Part shown: piece by piece, positions 1 to 8,964 of the stretch | Layout of the letters: the number at the start of each line of letters is the position of its first letter | How positions within the stretch are numbered: position 1 is the stretch's first letter | From: Gammaproteobacteria bacterium | Lineage (GTDB): Bacteria > Pseudomonadota > Gammaproteobacteria > Steroidobacterales > Foliamicaceae | DNA: 64,000 nt | Assembly: GCA_009838035.1 (NCBI GenBank) | Contig: VXSK01000003.1 | Span: 21,661-85,660 of the forward strand | Direction: 5' to 3' | Translations under genes and position numbers: made by a program | Notes under the pieces: generated by a model | What the model was told of the DNA's origin: nothing | The model's input: the letters and a program-made list of their open reading frames with translations, nothing else | Databases searched by the model: none

Positions 1-91
1 ACACGCGATGTCCCTGCCCTTCCAGGATTCCGCGCACGAACTTCCAGCACCAGCCGCCGTGGCCGGTGCCGTGAACGAGAACGAACGTTAT
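1..91 (-). CDS. Partial second copy of the alpha/beta hydrolase (N-terminal end only, runs off the left edge)
   Basis: Read on the minus strand, bases 73-1 encode HGTGHGGWCWKFVR and the following residues through QGHRV, almost the same as residues 38-65 of the complete hydrolase at 103-936. Over 73 aligned bases (1-73 against 753-825) I count 65 identical. This is therefore a tandem paralogue, truncated by the window edge. In this family the protein usually begins a few residues before FVLVHG. The codon at that point (91-89) is ATA, and I find no in-frame ATG or GTG nearby upstream; the open frame simply runs back into the end of the neighbouring gene. It may be a start-less remnant or use a rare start codon. 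The 91 limit is my estimate. Confidence 0.6.
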   Translation of the reverse strand, partial: MTFVLVHGTGHGGWCWKFVRGILEGQGHRV

Positions 92-102
92 CGTATCCAG
101 GC

Positions 103-936
103 TCAGGAAGAACGGGCGGCGGCCAGGAACAGGTCGGCACAGGCCTGCGGTTCGGTCACCATGGCGTCGTGACCGGTCTTGAGTTCCACGTAGCGCCAGT
201 CGGGATGTTCCTGCGCATGTTTGGCGTGGTTCTTCAGCCCGCTGCCCGGCATGGCCGGTTCGGTGCATTCGATGAAGGTGCAGGGCACGCCTTCCTCGCC
301 GCCGTTCTCGAACTTCACCGGGTCCAGCCAGCTCTTGATCGGATGTGGAGTAATGCGCCGCTCCACCCATTCCACAATGTCGGCGGGCTCCGGCGGAATT
401 CCGAACATCGCCGCGGAAAAACCCCTGATGTAGTTGCCGTCCGGCGCGATTCTGCGCAGTTGCTCCTCGTTGGCGCGCATGTCCTCCACGCTGATGTCCC
501 GGCGCGCCGTCAGCAGGCTGTCGCCGTCGCGCGGAATGATGGCGTCCAGGTACACCAGGTGCCGCAGCCGGTCCTTGGCTCGGTCCGCCACGCCCGATAT
601 GACCAGGCCGCCGTAGGAATGACCCACCAGCACCACGTTTTCCAGCTCTTCCCATTCCAGCACGTTCACGATGTCCGTGATGTGCATGTCAAGCCCGATA
701 TCGGGGTGCAGCAAATGGGACCGTTCGCCGCAGCCGGTAAGCGTGGGCGTGTACACGCGATGCCCCTGCTCGTGGAGAATGTCGCGCACGAACTTCCAGC
801 ACCAGCCACCGTGGCCGGTGCCGTGGACCAGGACGAACAGGACACTGTCCTCAGGACGCTCATGCGCGCCCGCGCCCTTCAGGCCGGCCGCCGCTATTGC
901 CGCCCCAACAAATGCTCTTCGTGTAGCCGTTGGCAT
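103..936 (-). CDS. Exported alpha/beta hydrolase (esterase-like)
   Basis: 277 residues. The N-terminus (TRRAFVGAAIAAAGL) looks like a twin-arginine signal peptide, so export in folded form is likely. The mature protein has the oxyanion segment HGTGHGGWCW, a nucleophile elbow GHSYGG (Ser near residue 107) and a late GHDAM that supplies the catalytic His. This pattern belongs to the small esterase/hydroxynitrile lyase-like branch of the alpha/beta hydrolases; the substrate cannot be told from sequence. It starts 13 bases after the ABC permease stop, so it probably ends the long minus-strand transcript. A partial, nearly identical copy lies immediately downstream at the window edge. Confidence 0.85.
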   Translation of the reverse strand: MPTATRRAFVGAAIAAAGLKGAGAHERPEDSVLFVLVHGTGHGGWCWKFVRDILHEQGHRVYTPTLTGCGERSHLLHPDIGLDMHITDIVNVLEWEELENVVLVGHSYGGLVISGVADRAKDRLRHLVYLDAIIPRDGDSLLTARRDISVEDMRANEEQLRRIAPDGNYIRGFSAAMFGIPPEPADIVEWVERRITPHPIKSWLDPVKFENGGEEGVPCTFIECTEPAMPGSGLKNHAKHAQEHPDWRYVELKTGHDAMVTEPQACADLFLAAARSS

Positions 937-949
937 ATTCGCTGCTCCC

Positions 950-2380
950 CTATGAGCGGCTGCGCCAGACCAGCCATCCGGTCATCAGGGCAGCCTGCGT
1001 CCAAGCCGAAAGCGTCGCTATAACGACACTTCCGGTAGATTGTTCGATCGAAATAGGCGAGAACAGCAGGTACAGCTCAAAGTCTCCGACCACGGCGTCC
1101 GCGCCGGCCAGGGCGCCGGGCAGGAACAGCCCGAGAACCAGCCAGGAGGCCAGCGCGGCCAGCTCCGGCCAGCGCTTTACCCGCCCGGCCAGCACCAGGA
1201 ACAGGATGCCCATGTCCCGCACCAGGAAACCCAGCAGACCCACCGTCCAGAAATTGAGCTGCACGTAGCCAAGTTCGTCGTATTCCGAGAATGCCCCTGT
1301 AACCAGGTGCACCGCTACGGTGACGGTCGCCATCAGAAGTATCAGCAGCCAGGCCGGTGCGGAGACAAGGCTCGGCGCGGCGAGAAACTCCCGCGCCCGC
1401 CGGCGGTCCACACGTTCCGCCACACCCCAAAGATATGCGCTTGCAACCAGGACCAACAGCAAGGCCGCGGTCGCGATCCGGCCGGGCCCGTAACCCGCCT
1501 CGATCAACACGAAATCCGCGGCGTTTCCGGCCGCATAAGCCGTTCCGGCCCACCACAGCCCCAGGCCGAGGCCGACCACCACGGCTTCGACTGCGAAGCG
1601 GCCGCCGCTCAGGGTTTCGCGGGCCGCACACCAGCACCAGCAGGTGGCAAGCGCGACGAATACAAGCCCGCCGAGCGCCCAAAAGGCGTCGTTGTCCATC
1701 GGGAGCAAGCCAAACCACATTGGCGAGCCGGGCATGTCCCGTGCCAGCCCTCCGGTCAATCCCTCCTTCAGGGCCGTCAACGGGCTGGTCAGAAGCAGCG
1801 ACAGCAGAATGGCAACGACGAACGACCGGCCGCGAGCGGCCTTCGAGCGGTCACAATTGCGGATTGCCAGCGCCAGGGCGAGAAAACGCGCGAACAGGTT
1901 GGCGCAAACCATCAGCCATGCGTCCAGGGGGAAGCCCTCGCGAATCACCTGCTGAATTTCCCGGACCATCTCCTCGGGCGGCCCGCCAAGCAATGGAACG
2001 CTGTCCGCCGGCATGTACACACCGAGACCCCAGCAGACGAGCGCGCAGAGCGCCGCCAGGTCCGTGAGGGCGGTGGAACCGAACGCCTTTCCCAGCATCA
2101 ACTGGGCCGGGCTGAGCGCACTCATGCGCTGGCGCTGCCAGGTATGGCGATTGTGTTCTTCCGCTATGGCGCCGACGATGCGGATTGGGGTAACGACAAG
2201 GCTCAGGACACCGAATGCAAGAGCTCCCGCACGTCCCAGGGCGCCCCAGTCCCAGGCCAGTTGGATGCACCAGGCCACTCCCACCGAAAGAAGCAGCGTG
2301 ATCGCCAGGCGCAAACGGGTGGCCTCGGCGCGCCAGCCGCGCAGCAGTTCCGGGTTTACGCGTGCAAGCAATTCAGTCAT
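950..2380 (-). CDS. ABC transporter permease, ABC-2 type (predicted)
   Basis: 476 residues with about ten to twelve hydrophobic segments spread along the chain, separated by short charged loops (for example EEHNRHTWQRQRMSALSP after the second segment). I do not recognise a specific subfamily. Its role is inferred from position: the start overlaps the upstream ABC ATPase by 8 bases, the usual sign of a paired ATPase and membrane subunit. The loop after the second helix, with R-M-SALSP, resembles the coupling region of ABC-2 exporters. Substrate unknown; a lipid, drug or protein-maturation exporter are all possible. Confidence 0.65.
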   Translation of the reverse strand: MTELLARVNPELLRGWRAEATRLRLAITLLLSVGVAWCIQLAWDWGALGRAGALAFGVLSLVVTPIRIVGAIAEEHNRHTWQRQRMSALSPAQLMLGKAFGSTALTDLAALCALVCWGLGVYMPADSVPLLGGPPEEMVREIQQVIREGFPLDAWLMVCANLFARFLALALAIRNCDRSKAARGRSFVVAILLSLLLTSPLTALKEGLTGGLARDMPGSPMWFGLLPMDNDAFWALGGLVFVALATCWCWCAARETLSGGRFAVEAVVVGLGLGLWWAGTAYAAGNAADFVLIEAGYGPGRIATAALLLVLVASAYLWGVAERVDRRRAREFLAAPSLVSAPAWLLILLMATVTVAVHLVTGAFSEYDELGYVQLNFWTVGLLGFLVRDMGILFLVLAGRVKRWPELAALASWLVLGLFLPGALAGADAVVGDFELYLLFSPISIEQSTGSVVIATLSAWTQAALMTGWLVWRSRS

Positions 2381-3116
2381 GACTGGCTGTCCGCGCCTGT
2401 TCGCGAACCTGGTGATACACGTCCCGCAGACTGCCCGGAGACAACCCGCTCTGTTGGGGCAGCGTCGCCCCTTCCTGCATCACGACCAGGTCGGTCGCGT
2501 ACTCCTCCAGTTCCGCCAGGATGTGAGAGGAAACGAGCACGGCCCGGCCGCTCTCCCCCAACTGTCCCAGTCTGGCGGCCAGGCGCTCGCGGTGATCCGG
2601 GTCCAGACCGGACGCCGGCTCGTCAAGCAACAGCAGCGGAGGACGGGAAACCTCAACCTCGGCGATCGCCAGGAGCTGCCGCTGCCCGCGCGAAAGTGAG
2701 TCCAGTTCCATATCCAGGAGGTCCGCGACCATGCACTCTTCCGCCACCTGTTCGATCGCTTCGCTACGCGCGGTCGGCGACAGCAGTTCGGGGAATGCCG
2801 GCGCCCGTGACTGAGCGGCGTATTCCATGCTCTGGCGCGCCGTCAGCCCGGAGTACAGGCCATAGTGCTCGGACAGAAACCCGGTCCGCGCCCGGTGCCG
2901 GCGCAAATCCGCGCGTATATCGCCATCTTCACTGCGTACGGAACCCGCCTGCGGTTCGAACAAGCCGGCAAGGCAATGGATGAGCGTTGTCTTGCCGGCG
3001 CCGTTTGGGCCTACCAGCGCGACGATCGAGCCGGGCGCAACCTGCAACTTCGCCTGGGCAACGGCCGGCCGGGCCTGCCCCCAGTAGCTGTAAGTAACGT
3101 TGTCGGCTAGCAGCAT
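2373..3116 (-). CDS. ABC transporter ATP-binding protein
   Basis: 247 residues, a single nucleotide-binding domain. Walker A GPNGAGKTTL is near residue 37, the signature is degenerate (LSRGQRQLL in place of LSGGQ), Walker B is LLLLDEPASGLDP, and the switch His is in SSHIL. The order and the DEPASGLDP form match CcmA/NatA-type exporter ATPases that pair with ABC-2 permeases. It begins 12 bases after sppA and overlaps the permease gene, so sppA, ATPase and permease are likely co-transcribed. Confidence 0.9.
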   Translation of the reverse strand: MLLADNVTYSYWGQARPAVAQAKLQVAPGSIVALVGPNGAGKTTLIHCLAGLFEPQAGSVRSEDGDIRADLRRHRARTGFLSEHYGLYSGLTARQSMEYAAQSRAPAFPELLSPTARSEAIEQVAEECMVADLLDMELDSLSRGQRQLLAIAEVEVSRPPLLLLDEPASGLDPDHRERLAARLGQLGESGRAVLVSSHILAELEEYATDLVVMQEGATLPQQSGLSPGSLRDVYHQVREQARTASHD

Positions 3117-3128
3117 ATCGGTCGCAAC

Positions 3129-4982
3129 TCAATAGGCGGCGCAGGCTCCGCAATAGTAGTAGAAGCCGCGCGGATCATTGAGCTGCGCGAGCTGGTCCAG
3201 TTCGGCGTTCAATATCTCTCGCGCCTGCTGGACCGCGTCCATGAACCGGTCCGGTTCCGAACGAATGCCAAGGCGGTGCCTGAGCCTCCCCCAGCGCAGC
3301 TGGAAGAACTCGTTCAGGCCGGTAAAGAAGGGCCGCTTGCGCTTGATCCGTTCCACGCTGTACTTGCCCTCTTCCAGGCCGGCCAGCCCCGCGGCGCTTT
3401 CGGCCGCGTCTTCCAGCGTGCCGATATGGTCAACGAGGTTGATGGACGCGGCATCGGAGCCGATCCAGACCCGGCCGCGGCCGATCCCGTCCACTTCTTC
3501 GAACGTCAATCCCCTTCCCTGGGAGATGTGGCCCACGAACCGCTCGTAGACCCTGCCGATCTGCGCATCCACCTGCCGGCGGAGGCTTTCGTCCAGGTCC
3601 GCGCCGATACGCCCCTGTTCCGACAGCGGCGTCGTTCCCAGGCCGTCCTCGGTAAATCCGATGCGCTCCAGCAGTTTGGGTGCGGTAAAGAACACCGCGC
3701 CCACGCCGATCGACCCGGTAATGGTTCCCGAATACGCCCAGATTTCGTCGGCCTCCGCGGCCACGTAGTAACCGCCGGATGCCGCCACGCTGCTCATGGA
3801 AACCACGACCGGCTTGCCCGCTTCGGAGACGGTCGCGACCGCGCCTGAAATCACTTCGGAGGCGAACGCGCTGCCCCCCGGGCTGTCCACCTGCAGCACC
3901 AGGGCTTTGATCGAATCCTCCTCGGCGGCATGGCGGACCAGCTTGGCGATGCTGTCGCCGGCGGCGGCGCCGGGACCGGCGCTGCCGTCAATGATGGAAC
4001 CGGCCACCACAACCACGCCCACCTTGTTTTCGTCGTCGGAGTACGGCGGGTTCTCGCGGTCGGCCACCGTCAGGTAGTCGGCGAACCCGACCTTGTTGTA
4101 TTCGCCGTCCCCGGAATCGCCGAAGCGCTCCTTCATGTAGTCCGCGAAGGTCTCATCGTTGTGTATCGCATCGATCAGGCCGGCTTCGAGGTTAACCCGC
4201 GCCAGGTCGCCCCCCGCGGCCTCCAGGGCCTCGGTCAGGTTCGCCGCATACTGGTCCAGCGCGTCCGCGGCCAGCTCCCGCGCCTCGGTAACCTCACTCT
4301 GATACTCGCCCCAAAGCGCGCCCAGCCACTGTTCCGCGCTCTGCCGGTCCTCGTCGGACATGTTGTTGCGGAAATAGGGCTCGACGAAGGACTTGTACTC
4401 ACCTATCCGGAATACGTGCGGATCGATGCCGAGTTTCTTGAACATTTCGGCGTAGTACATCCGCCAGCGGCCCATGCCCCGGATGTCCACTCCACCGTAG
4501 TCATGCACGAACACCTCGTCCGCCTGGGACGCCAGCAGGTAGCCGCTCTGTCCGTACCAGCTCGAGTAGCTGACCATGGGTTTGCCTGACTCGCGAAACT
4601 CGCGCATCGCCGCGGCGATGTCCTGCAACTTGGTGAAACCGCCGCCGGCCAGGCCGTCGATGTCCACCAGCACGCCCGCGATCCGGTCGTCCCCGGCGGC
4701 GTGCCGGAGCGCCCGCACCACGTCCCTTACCAGCGTCTCGGGCGGCGGATCGTCGTTCATGCGCAGCAATTCCAGATCAAGCTCTCCGGCGCTGAGTTCA
4801 TGCACCAGCACTCCCGATGGATTCAGGAGCAGGACGGTGCCGTCCTTGATATTCACGGGCGTCTGGCCCGATCCCAGCGCCGCCAGCATCAAAACGAACA
4901 CGAAGATCATCAGGACCAGGTGGATGACCTTGCGAAAACCGTCAACACCCGTCCAGATAGCACGAAATATCTTCCCGATCAT
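3129..4982 (-). CDS. sppA: Signal peptide peptidase SppA, long (67K) form
   Basis: 617 residues, the length of the E. coli-type tandem-domain enzyme. It degrades signal peptides left in the inner membrane after secretion. One hydrophobic segment near residues 18-40 anchors it, with the rest periplasmic. The N-terminal domain carries the catalytic lysine in GEYKSF (Lys197) and the C-terminal domain the nucleophile in SVAASGGYY (Ser402); E. coli uses Lys209 and Ser409, so the dyad is intact. The gene lies 50 bases after the sugar dehydrogenase and 12 before the ABC ATPase. Confidence 0.93.
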   Translation of the reverse strand: MIGKIFRAIWTGVDGFRKVIHLVLMIFVFVLMLAALGSGQTPVNIKDGTVLLLNPSGVLVHELSAGELDLELLRMNDDPPPETLVRDVVRALRHAAGDDRIAGVLVDIDGLAGGGFTKLQDIAAAMREFRESGKPMVSYSSWYGQSGYLLASQADEVFVHDYGGVDIRGMGRWRMYYAEMFKKLGIDPHVFRIGEYKSFVEPYFRNNMSDEDRQSAEQWLGALWGEYQSEVTEARELAADALDQYAANLTEALEAAGGDLARVNLEAGLIDAIHNDETFADYMKERFGDSGDGEYNKVGFADYLTVADRENPPYSDDENKVGVVVVAGSIIDGSAGPGAAAGDSIAKLVRHAAEEDSIKALVLQVDSPGGSAFASEVISGAVATVSEAGKPVVVSMSSVAASGGYYVAAEADEIWAYSGTITGSIGVGAVFFTAPKLLERIGFTEDGLGTTPLSEQGRIGADLDESLRRQVDAQIGRVYERFVGHISQGRGLTFEEVDGIGRGRVWIGSDAASINLVDHIGTLEDAAESAAGLAGLEEGKYSVERIKRKRPFFTGLNEFFQLRWGRLRHRLGIRSEPDRFMDAVQQAREILNAELDQLAQLNDPRGFYYYCGACAAY

Positions 4983-5032
4983 GAGTTTTTACTCCTCAGA
5001 ATTGCGGCGCCTAGTGTACCGGATACGCCCCG

Positions 5033-6133
5033 TCAGGCGCCGGTATAGCGGACGCGGTAGACGACGCCGCGGTGGTCGTCGCTGATCAGCAGATTGCCGT
5101 CGCTATCCTCGATGACGTAGGCCGGCCGTCCGAGCGTCTCCTCGCCGCGCAGCCAGCCCTCCGCGAAAGGCTCGTAGCTCACGACCTCATTGCCTTCGAG
5201 CTCGAGCATCATCACCCGGTAGCCGATCTTCCTGCTGCGGTTCCAGCTGCCGTGCTCGGCGATGAACAGCCGCCGCTTGTATTCGGCGGGAAAGGCGTCG
5301 CCGGTGTAGAACGTGAGTCCCACCGGCGCGGTGTGGGGCCCCAGCTCCTGCGCCGGCGGCGTAGCCGAAGCGCATTCGCCCAGGGCCGCCCATTTCGCGT
5401 CGGGTTCGGCGATGTCCGTGCCGTGACAGAAAGGGAAACCGAAGTGCATGCCCGGTCGCGGAGCATGGTTCAGCTCGCACGGCGGAATGTCGTCGCCCAT
5501 CAGGTCCCGTCCGTTTTCCGTGAACCAGAGTTCGCCGGTTTCCGGGTGCCAGGCCAAGCCCACGCTGTTGCGCACACCCCGTGCATAGACCTCGCGTTCG
5601 CCGCCTTGCGCCGGAATACGCTCGATCGTCGCATAGCTGTCGCAAACGTTGCAGGGCGCGCCCACCGCCACGTACAGCCAGCCGTCGGGCGCAAAGCCCA
5701 TGGCCCGCCAGCCGTGATGCCGGGCGGTGGGAAGGCCGTCATGGAACACCCTGGGGGTGATGCCCTCCCCGAGCCGCTGTTCGATGTTCTCGTATTCCAG
5801 AATGCGGTGAACCTCCGCCACGAACAGCGAGGAACCGCGCACCGCCACGCCGTTGGGCAGGATCAGGCGCGAGGCAAGTTCGATGGTCTCCTGGCCGGGG
5901 CCGCCCGGATTACGCACCGCATAAACCTTTCCGACGTTGCGGGTGCCCACGAACAGCGTGCCGTTCTCGCCGATCGCGAGCCCGCGGGCGTTCCTGAGAC
6001 CGCTCACGTACTCCTCGATCTCGAAGCCCGGCGGCAAGCGGATTTCGCTTAAGTCAAAGTCCGCGTGCGCCCCGCCGGCGGCGAACGCGAGCACCGCAGG
6101 GGCGCACAATGCAAGGGTTGTTTTCCGAATCAT
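5033..6133 (-). CDS. PQQ-dependent sugar dehydrogenase-like protein (soluble aldose / sorbosone dehydrogenase family)
   Basis: 366 residues with a Sec signal peptide (cleavage near GGAHA-DF). The body is a six-bladed propeller: repeats such as GLAIGENGTLFVGTR and MGFAPDGWLYVAVG, then GLAWHPETGELWFTENGRD, HFGFPFCHG and LFIAEHGSWNRS are typical of the YliI/GdhB and L-sorbosone dehydrogenase group, which oxidise sugars in the periplasm with PQQ. A CNVCD pair could form a vicinal disulfide. Its ATG overlaps the dctM stop by 4 bases, so it is translationally coupled to the TRAP transporter. This suggests a shared sugar-like or hydroxy-acid substrate, which is inference. Confidence 0.8.
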   Translation of the reverse strand: MIRKTTLALCAPAVLAFAAGGAHADFDLSEIRLPPGFEIEEYVSGLRNARGLAIGENGTLFVGTRNVGKVYAVRNPGGPGQETIELASRLILPNGVAVRGSSLFVAEVHRILEYENIEQRLGEGITPRVFHDGLPTARHHGWRAMGFAPDGWLYVAVGAPCNVCDSYATIERIPAQGGEREVYARGVRNSVGLAWHPETGELWFTENGRDLMGDDIPPCELNHAPRPGMHFGFPFCHGTDIAEPDAKWAALGECASATPPAQELGPHTAPVGLTFYTGDAFPAEYKRRLFIAEHGSWNRSRKIGYRVMMLELEGNEVVSYEPFAEGWLRGEETLGRPAYVIEDSDGNLLISDDHRGVVYRVRYTGA

Positions 6134-7383
6134 GTTCCGATCATCCAGAGAGAAAGCGAGGGCCAGAAGGCGATCAGCAGCACTGCCGCCATAAGCACCA
6201 GCAGAAACGGCAGGCTGGCCAGGTAAACGCGAACGATCGGCTGCTCGAACCGGTAGCTCGCAATGAACAGGTTGAGGCCCACGGGGGGCGTAAGGTAACC
6301 CAACTGCATGGTCGCCAGGAAAATGATGCCCAGGTGGACCGGGTGCACGCCGAACTGGGCGGCAACCGGGAGGAGCAGCGGCACCACCAGGACGATGGCG
6401 GAGAAAATGTCCAGGAAAGCGCCCAGGATCAGCAGGAATACCAGAAGGGCCAGCATGAAGGTCACGGGCCCGCTCACGACCTCACCGACCACGGCCAGCA
6501 GCCGCTGGGGAACCTCGGCGTCGATCATCAGGTTGGTGGACGCCAGCGACACGGCCAGGATCAGCAGTATCCCGCCCACCAGCGTCATCGAATCGCGCAT
6601 GATCAGCGGCAGGCGCGAAAGCGGGATGGCGCGGCGGATGAACACTTCAACGATCACGACGTAGAGCGCCGTGACCGCCGCCGCCTCGGAAATCGCAAAG
6701 TAGCCGGAATAGATGCCGCCCAGCACAATGACCGGCAACGGCAGCTCCCAACCCGCGGCCCTGACCGCGCCGGCGACCTCGCGCCAGTCGAAGCTGGAAA
6801 GCGGCCGGCGCTCGCTGCGGTTGACCCACAGGCAGTACGCGGCAAGGAGAACGATCATGGCCAGACCGGGCAGCACGCCGGCCCTGAACAGCGAGTCGAT
6901 GCGGGTTTCGGAGACGACGCCGTAGAGAATCAGCGGCAGGGAAGGCGCGAACAGCAGCCCCAGGCTGCCGCCGGTGGTGACCAGCCCAAGGGAAAAACCC
7001 TCCGGGTAGCGCGCCTGTTTCAGCGCCGGATAGAGCAAGGCGCCCATCGCAATGATGGTGATGCCGGATGCGCCCGTGAATGCCGTGAACAGCGCGCATA
7101 CGGCCAATGCGAAGACCGCCAGGCCCCCGGGCATCCACCCCACCAGGGCCTCGCTCAGGCGCACCAGCAGTTTCGGTGCCGGGCTCTCCGCCAGCACATA
7201 GCCGGCGAAGCAGAACAGGGGAATGGCGACCAGCGCGGGCAGCGTCGCCACGCCCAGTATTTCGATGGCTATGGAGGCCAGGGGGATGTCCGCGCTCAGG
7301 TAGCCGAGCATCGCTCCGCCTGCGATGACCGCGAAAAGCGGCACTCCCAGTATGGCCAGCAGCCCCAGAACAAGCCAGTGCAT
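6130..7383 (-). CDS. dctM: TRAP transporter large permease subunit (DctM)
   Basis: 417 residues, normal for DctM, with about twelve hydrophobic segments. It is the sodium-driven transport subunit of a TRAP importer. Family features visible: IPLFCFAGYVLAESP early, GASGITIIAMGALLYPALK in the first half, and PPVGLNLFIASYRF near the C-terminus, a hallmark of the DctM domain. It follows dctQ by 4 bases and overlaps the sugar dehydrogenase start by 4. Substrate cannot be read from the permease. Confidence 0.92.
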   Translation of the reverse strand: MHWLVLGLLAILGVPLFAVIAGGAMLGYLSADIPLASIAIEILGVATLPALVAIPLFCFAGYVLAESPAPKLLVRLSEALVGWMPGGLAVFALAVCALFTAFTGASGITIIAMGALLYPALKQARYPEGFSLGLVTTGGSLGLLFAPSLPLILYGVVSETRIDSLFRAGVLPGLAMIVLLAAYCLWVNRSERRPLSSFDWREVAGAVRAAGWELPLPVIVLGGIYSGYFAISEAAAVTALYVVIVEVFIRRAIPLSRLPLIMRDSMTLVGGILLILAVSLASTNLMIDAEVPQRLLAVVGEVVSGPVTFMLALLVFLLILGAFLDIFSAIVLVVPLLLPVAAQFGVHPVHLGIIFLATMQLGYLTPPVGLNLFIASYRFEQPIVRVYLASLPFLLVLMAAVLLIAFWPSLSLWMIGT

Positions 7384-7387
7384 GAGC

Positions 7388-7903
7388 TCAATCCGCCTTG
7401 GGAGGGCCGGCCGTTCCCGCGCCCCCGGCGAGGCGCCCGTGCCGCAGCAGCGAAACCATGTGAGCCAGGTGGGCGCCCGCCATCACGGCAAAGGCGACCG
7501 GCAGAATGGCCTCAAATGCCCATCGCGGCAGATCCCCCAGCGTGGTTTCGCCATAACTCATGGTGTCCAGCCAATAGGCCCCACAGATCAGGAACAGCGC
7601 CATGCAGGCGACCAGTGCGAAAAACTGCGCCGCCACGCCCACCCACCTGCGGGCCGATTCCGAGAGTACCTGCGAGAGTGCGTCTATCGTGATGTGACGG
7701 CTGCCGAAGCTGGCGGCCATCGCGCCCAGCAACGCAATCCAGAGCACAAGCCATTCCAGCAATTGCTCGCTGTACGGAATCGACATGCGAAAGACGTTGC
7801 GCCAAAGGATCTGCGCCGCCGCCAGAACGAGCATGGCGCCCAGGAAAGTGGCCAGCAGGCCGGTCAGCAGCCGCCCGGCCATCTTTCCCGCCCTGCCCGG
7901 CAC
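7388..7903 (-). CDS. dctQ: TRAP transporter small permease subunit (DctQ)
   Basis: 171 residues with four predicted membrane helices, the DctQ topology. The second helix is followed by GSRHITIDALSQVL, equivalent to the conserved xxHIxVD segment of DctQ proteins. It binds DctM to form the membrane complex. The gene sits between dctP (35 bases upstream) and dctM (4 bases downstream), as in most TRAP operons. Confidence 0.88.
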   Translation of the reverse strand: MPGRAGKMAGRLLTGLLATFLGAMLVLAAAQILWRNVFRMSIPYSEQLLEWLVLWIALLGAMAASFGSRHITIDALSQVLSESARRWVGVAAQFFALVACMALFLICGAYWLDTMSYGETTLGDLPRWAFEAILPVAFAVMAGAHLAHMVSLLRHGRLAGGAGTAGPPKAD

Positions 7904-7938
7904 TGGATACTCGCGTCAGCGCCAGTGCGGCACGTGGA

Positions 7939-8964
7939 TCAGCCGGATCCCGATTCGCCGCGGAAATCGTGCAGCGTCTGCATGATTTCTTCGTGCATGT
8001 CGCGTGACATCCCCGCTTCACGCACCAGTTCGGGGTAAATCTGACCGAATGCCTGGCGCCAGCGGAGAACTTCGTCGGACGTCGGAGCCAGGTATTCGAG
8101 CCCGGAATTCTTCAGCGCCTGCCCGGCTTCCAGGTTGTCCTGGGCGTCGCGACGGTCAAGCTGGGCCGACAGCGCGCCGAATACCTGGCGCACTATCGCC
8201 TGGTTGGGCTCCGATAGCCGGCCGAAAGCCCTCTTGTCCATCGCCAGCAGTCCGAAGGCGAATACCACGGGGAAGTCCGTGACGTAGCGCAATCGTGTGT
8301 GCCACTGCAGCAGAATGGCGCCCGAAGGCGGCGTCACGATGACCTCCACCAACCCCGTTTGCAGCCCGACCAGCACGTCGGAGATCGGAAGCTGGACGGG
8401 AGCCAGGCCCACCGAACGCATCGAGCGCAGGCCGATGTCGTCGCCCTCGGGCACCCAGATCTTCAGCCCGCGCGCATCCTCCAGCCGGACTACCGGATTC
8501 TTGCCCGACATGATGCGGGCGAAGCCCAGGCTGCCGAAGCCGAAAGTCTCGTATCCGCTGTCGAGCAGACCATCCGCCAGCACGGGGTCAAACCGCTCGC
8601 GCACGAACAGCATCTCGTCGCGCGAACGGAACAACAGCGGAAGCCCGTACTGCAGCACGTCCGGATATCTGCCGGCCAATGCGCTGGAAGTCAGCACCGC
8701 CCCCTGCAACTGGCCGACGCGGATCTTGCGCAGCACCCTGAGGTCGTCGCCCTGCGTGCCGCCGCCGTAGAACTTCACCTGAACCTGTCCGCCGGTGCGC
8801 TCGCGGATTTCCGCGGCAGCGGCGCGCATGTCCCGCATCCAGGCCGACCCCTCGGGCGTAACCGTCGCGATCTTCAGCGTCTGCGCCGAAAGCGGAGCGG
8901 CCGCCAGCAGTGCCGCCAGCACCAGCGCCGCGGGCTTAAACGGACCGGACTCAGAAGTAATCAT
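7939..8964 (-). CDS. dctP: TRAP transporter substrate-binding protein (DctP)
   Basis: 341 residues with a signal peptide (cleaved near APLSAQ). The mature protein starts LKIATVTPEGSAWMRDM and shows the DctP-family pattern: VKFYGGGTQGDD, LRKIRVGQLQGAVL, then GFGSLGFARIMSGKNPV and GLKIWVPEGDD, and VEVIVTPPSGAILLQWH. It captures the ligand in the periplasm for DctQM. The form with an alternative ligand loop and a TatT partner gene is the TRAP subtype first described in Treponema. Its start overlaps the tatT stop by 14 bases. Confidence 0.9.
   Translation of the reverse strand: MITSESGPFKPAALVLAALLAAAPLSAQTLKIATVTPEGSAWMRDMRAAAAEIRERTGGQVQVKFYGGGTQGDDLRVLRKIRVGQLQGAVLTSSALAGRYPDVLQYGLPLLFRSRDEMLFVRERFDPVLADGLLDSGYETFGFGSLGFARIMSGKNPVVRLEDARGLKIWVPEGDDIGLRSMRSVGLAPVQLPISDVLVGLQTGLVEVIVTPPSGAILLQWHTRLRYVTDFPVVFAFGLLAMDKRAFGRLSEPNQAIVRQVFGALSAQLDRRDAQDNLEAGQALKNSGLEYLAPTSDEVLRWRQAFGQIYPELVREAGMSRDMHEEIMQTLHDFRGESGSG

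Noticed and set aside
1040-2983. Open frame of 647 codons on the plus strand opposite the ABC genes
   Set aside because: Low-complexity Arg/Gln/Gly/Pro product; the minus-strand ABC permease and ATPase explain the region.
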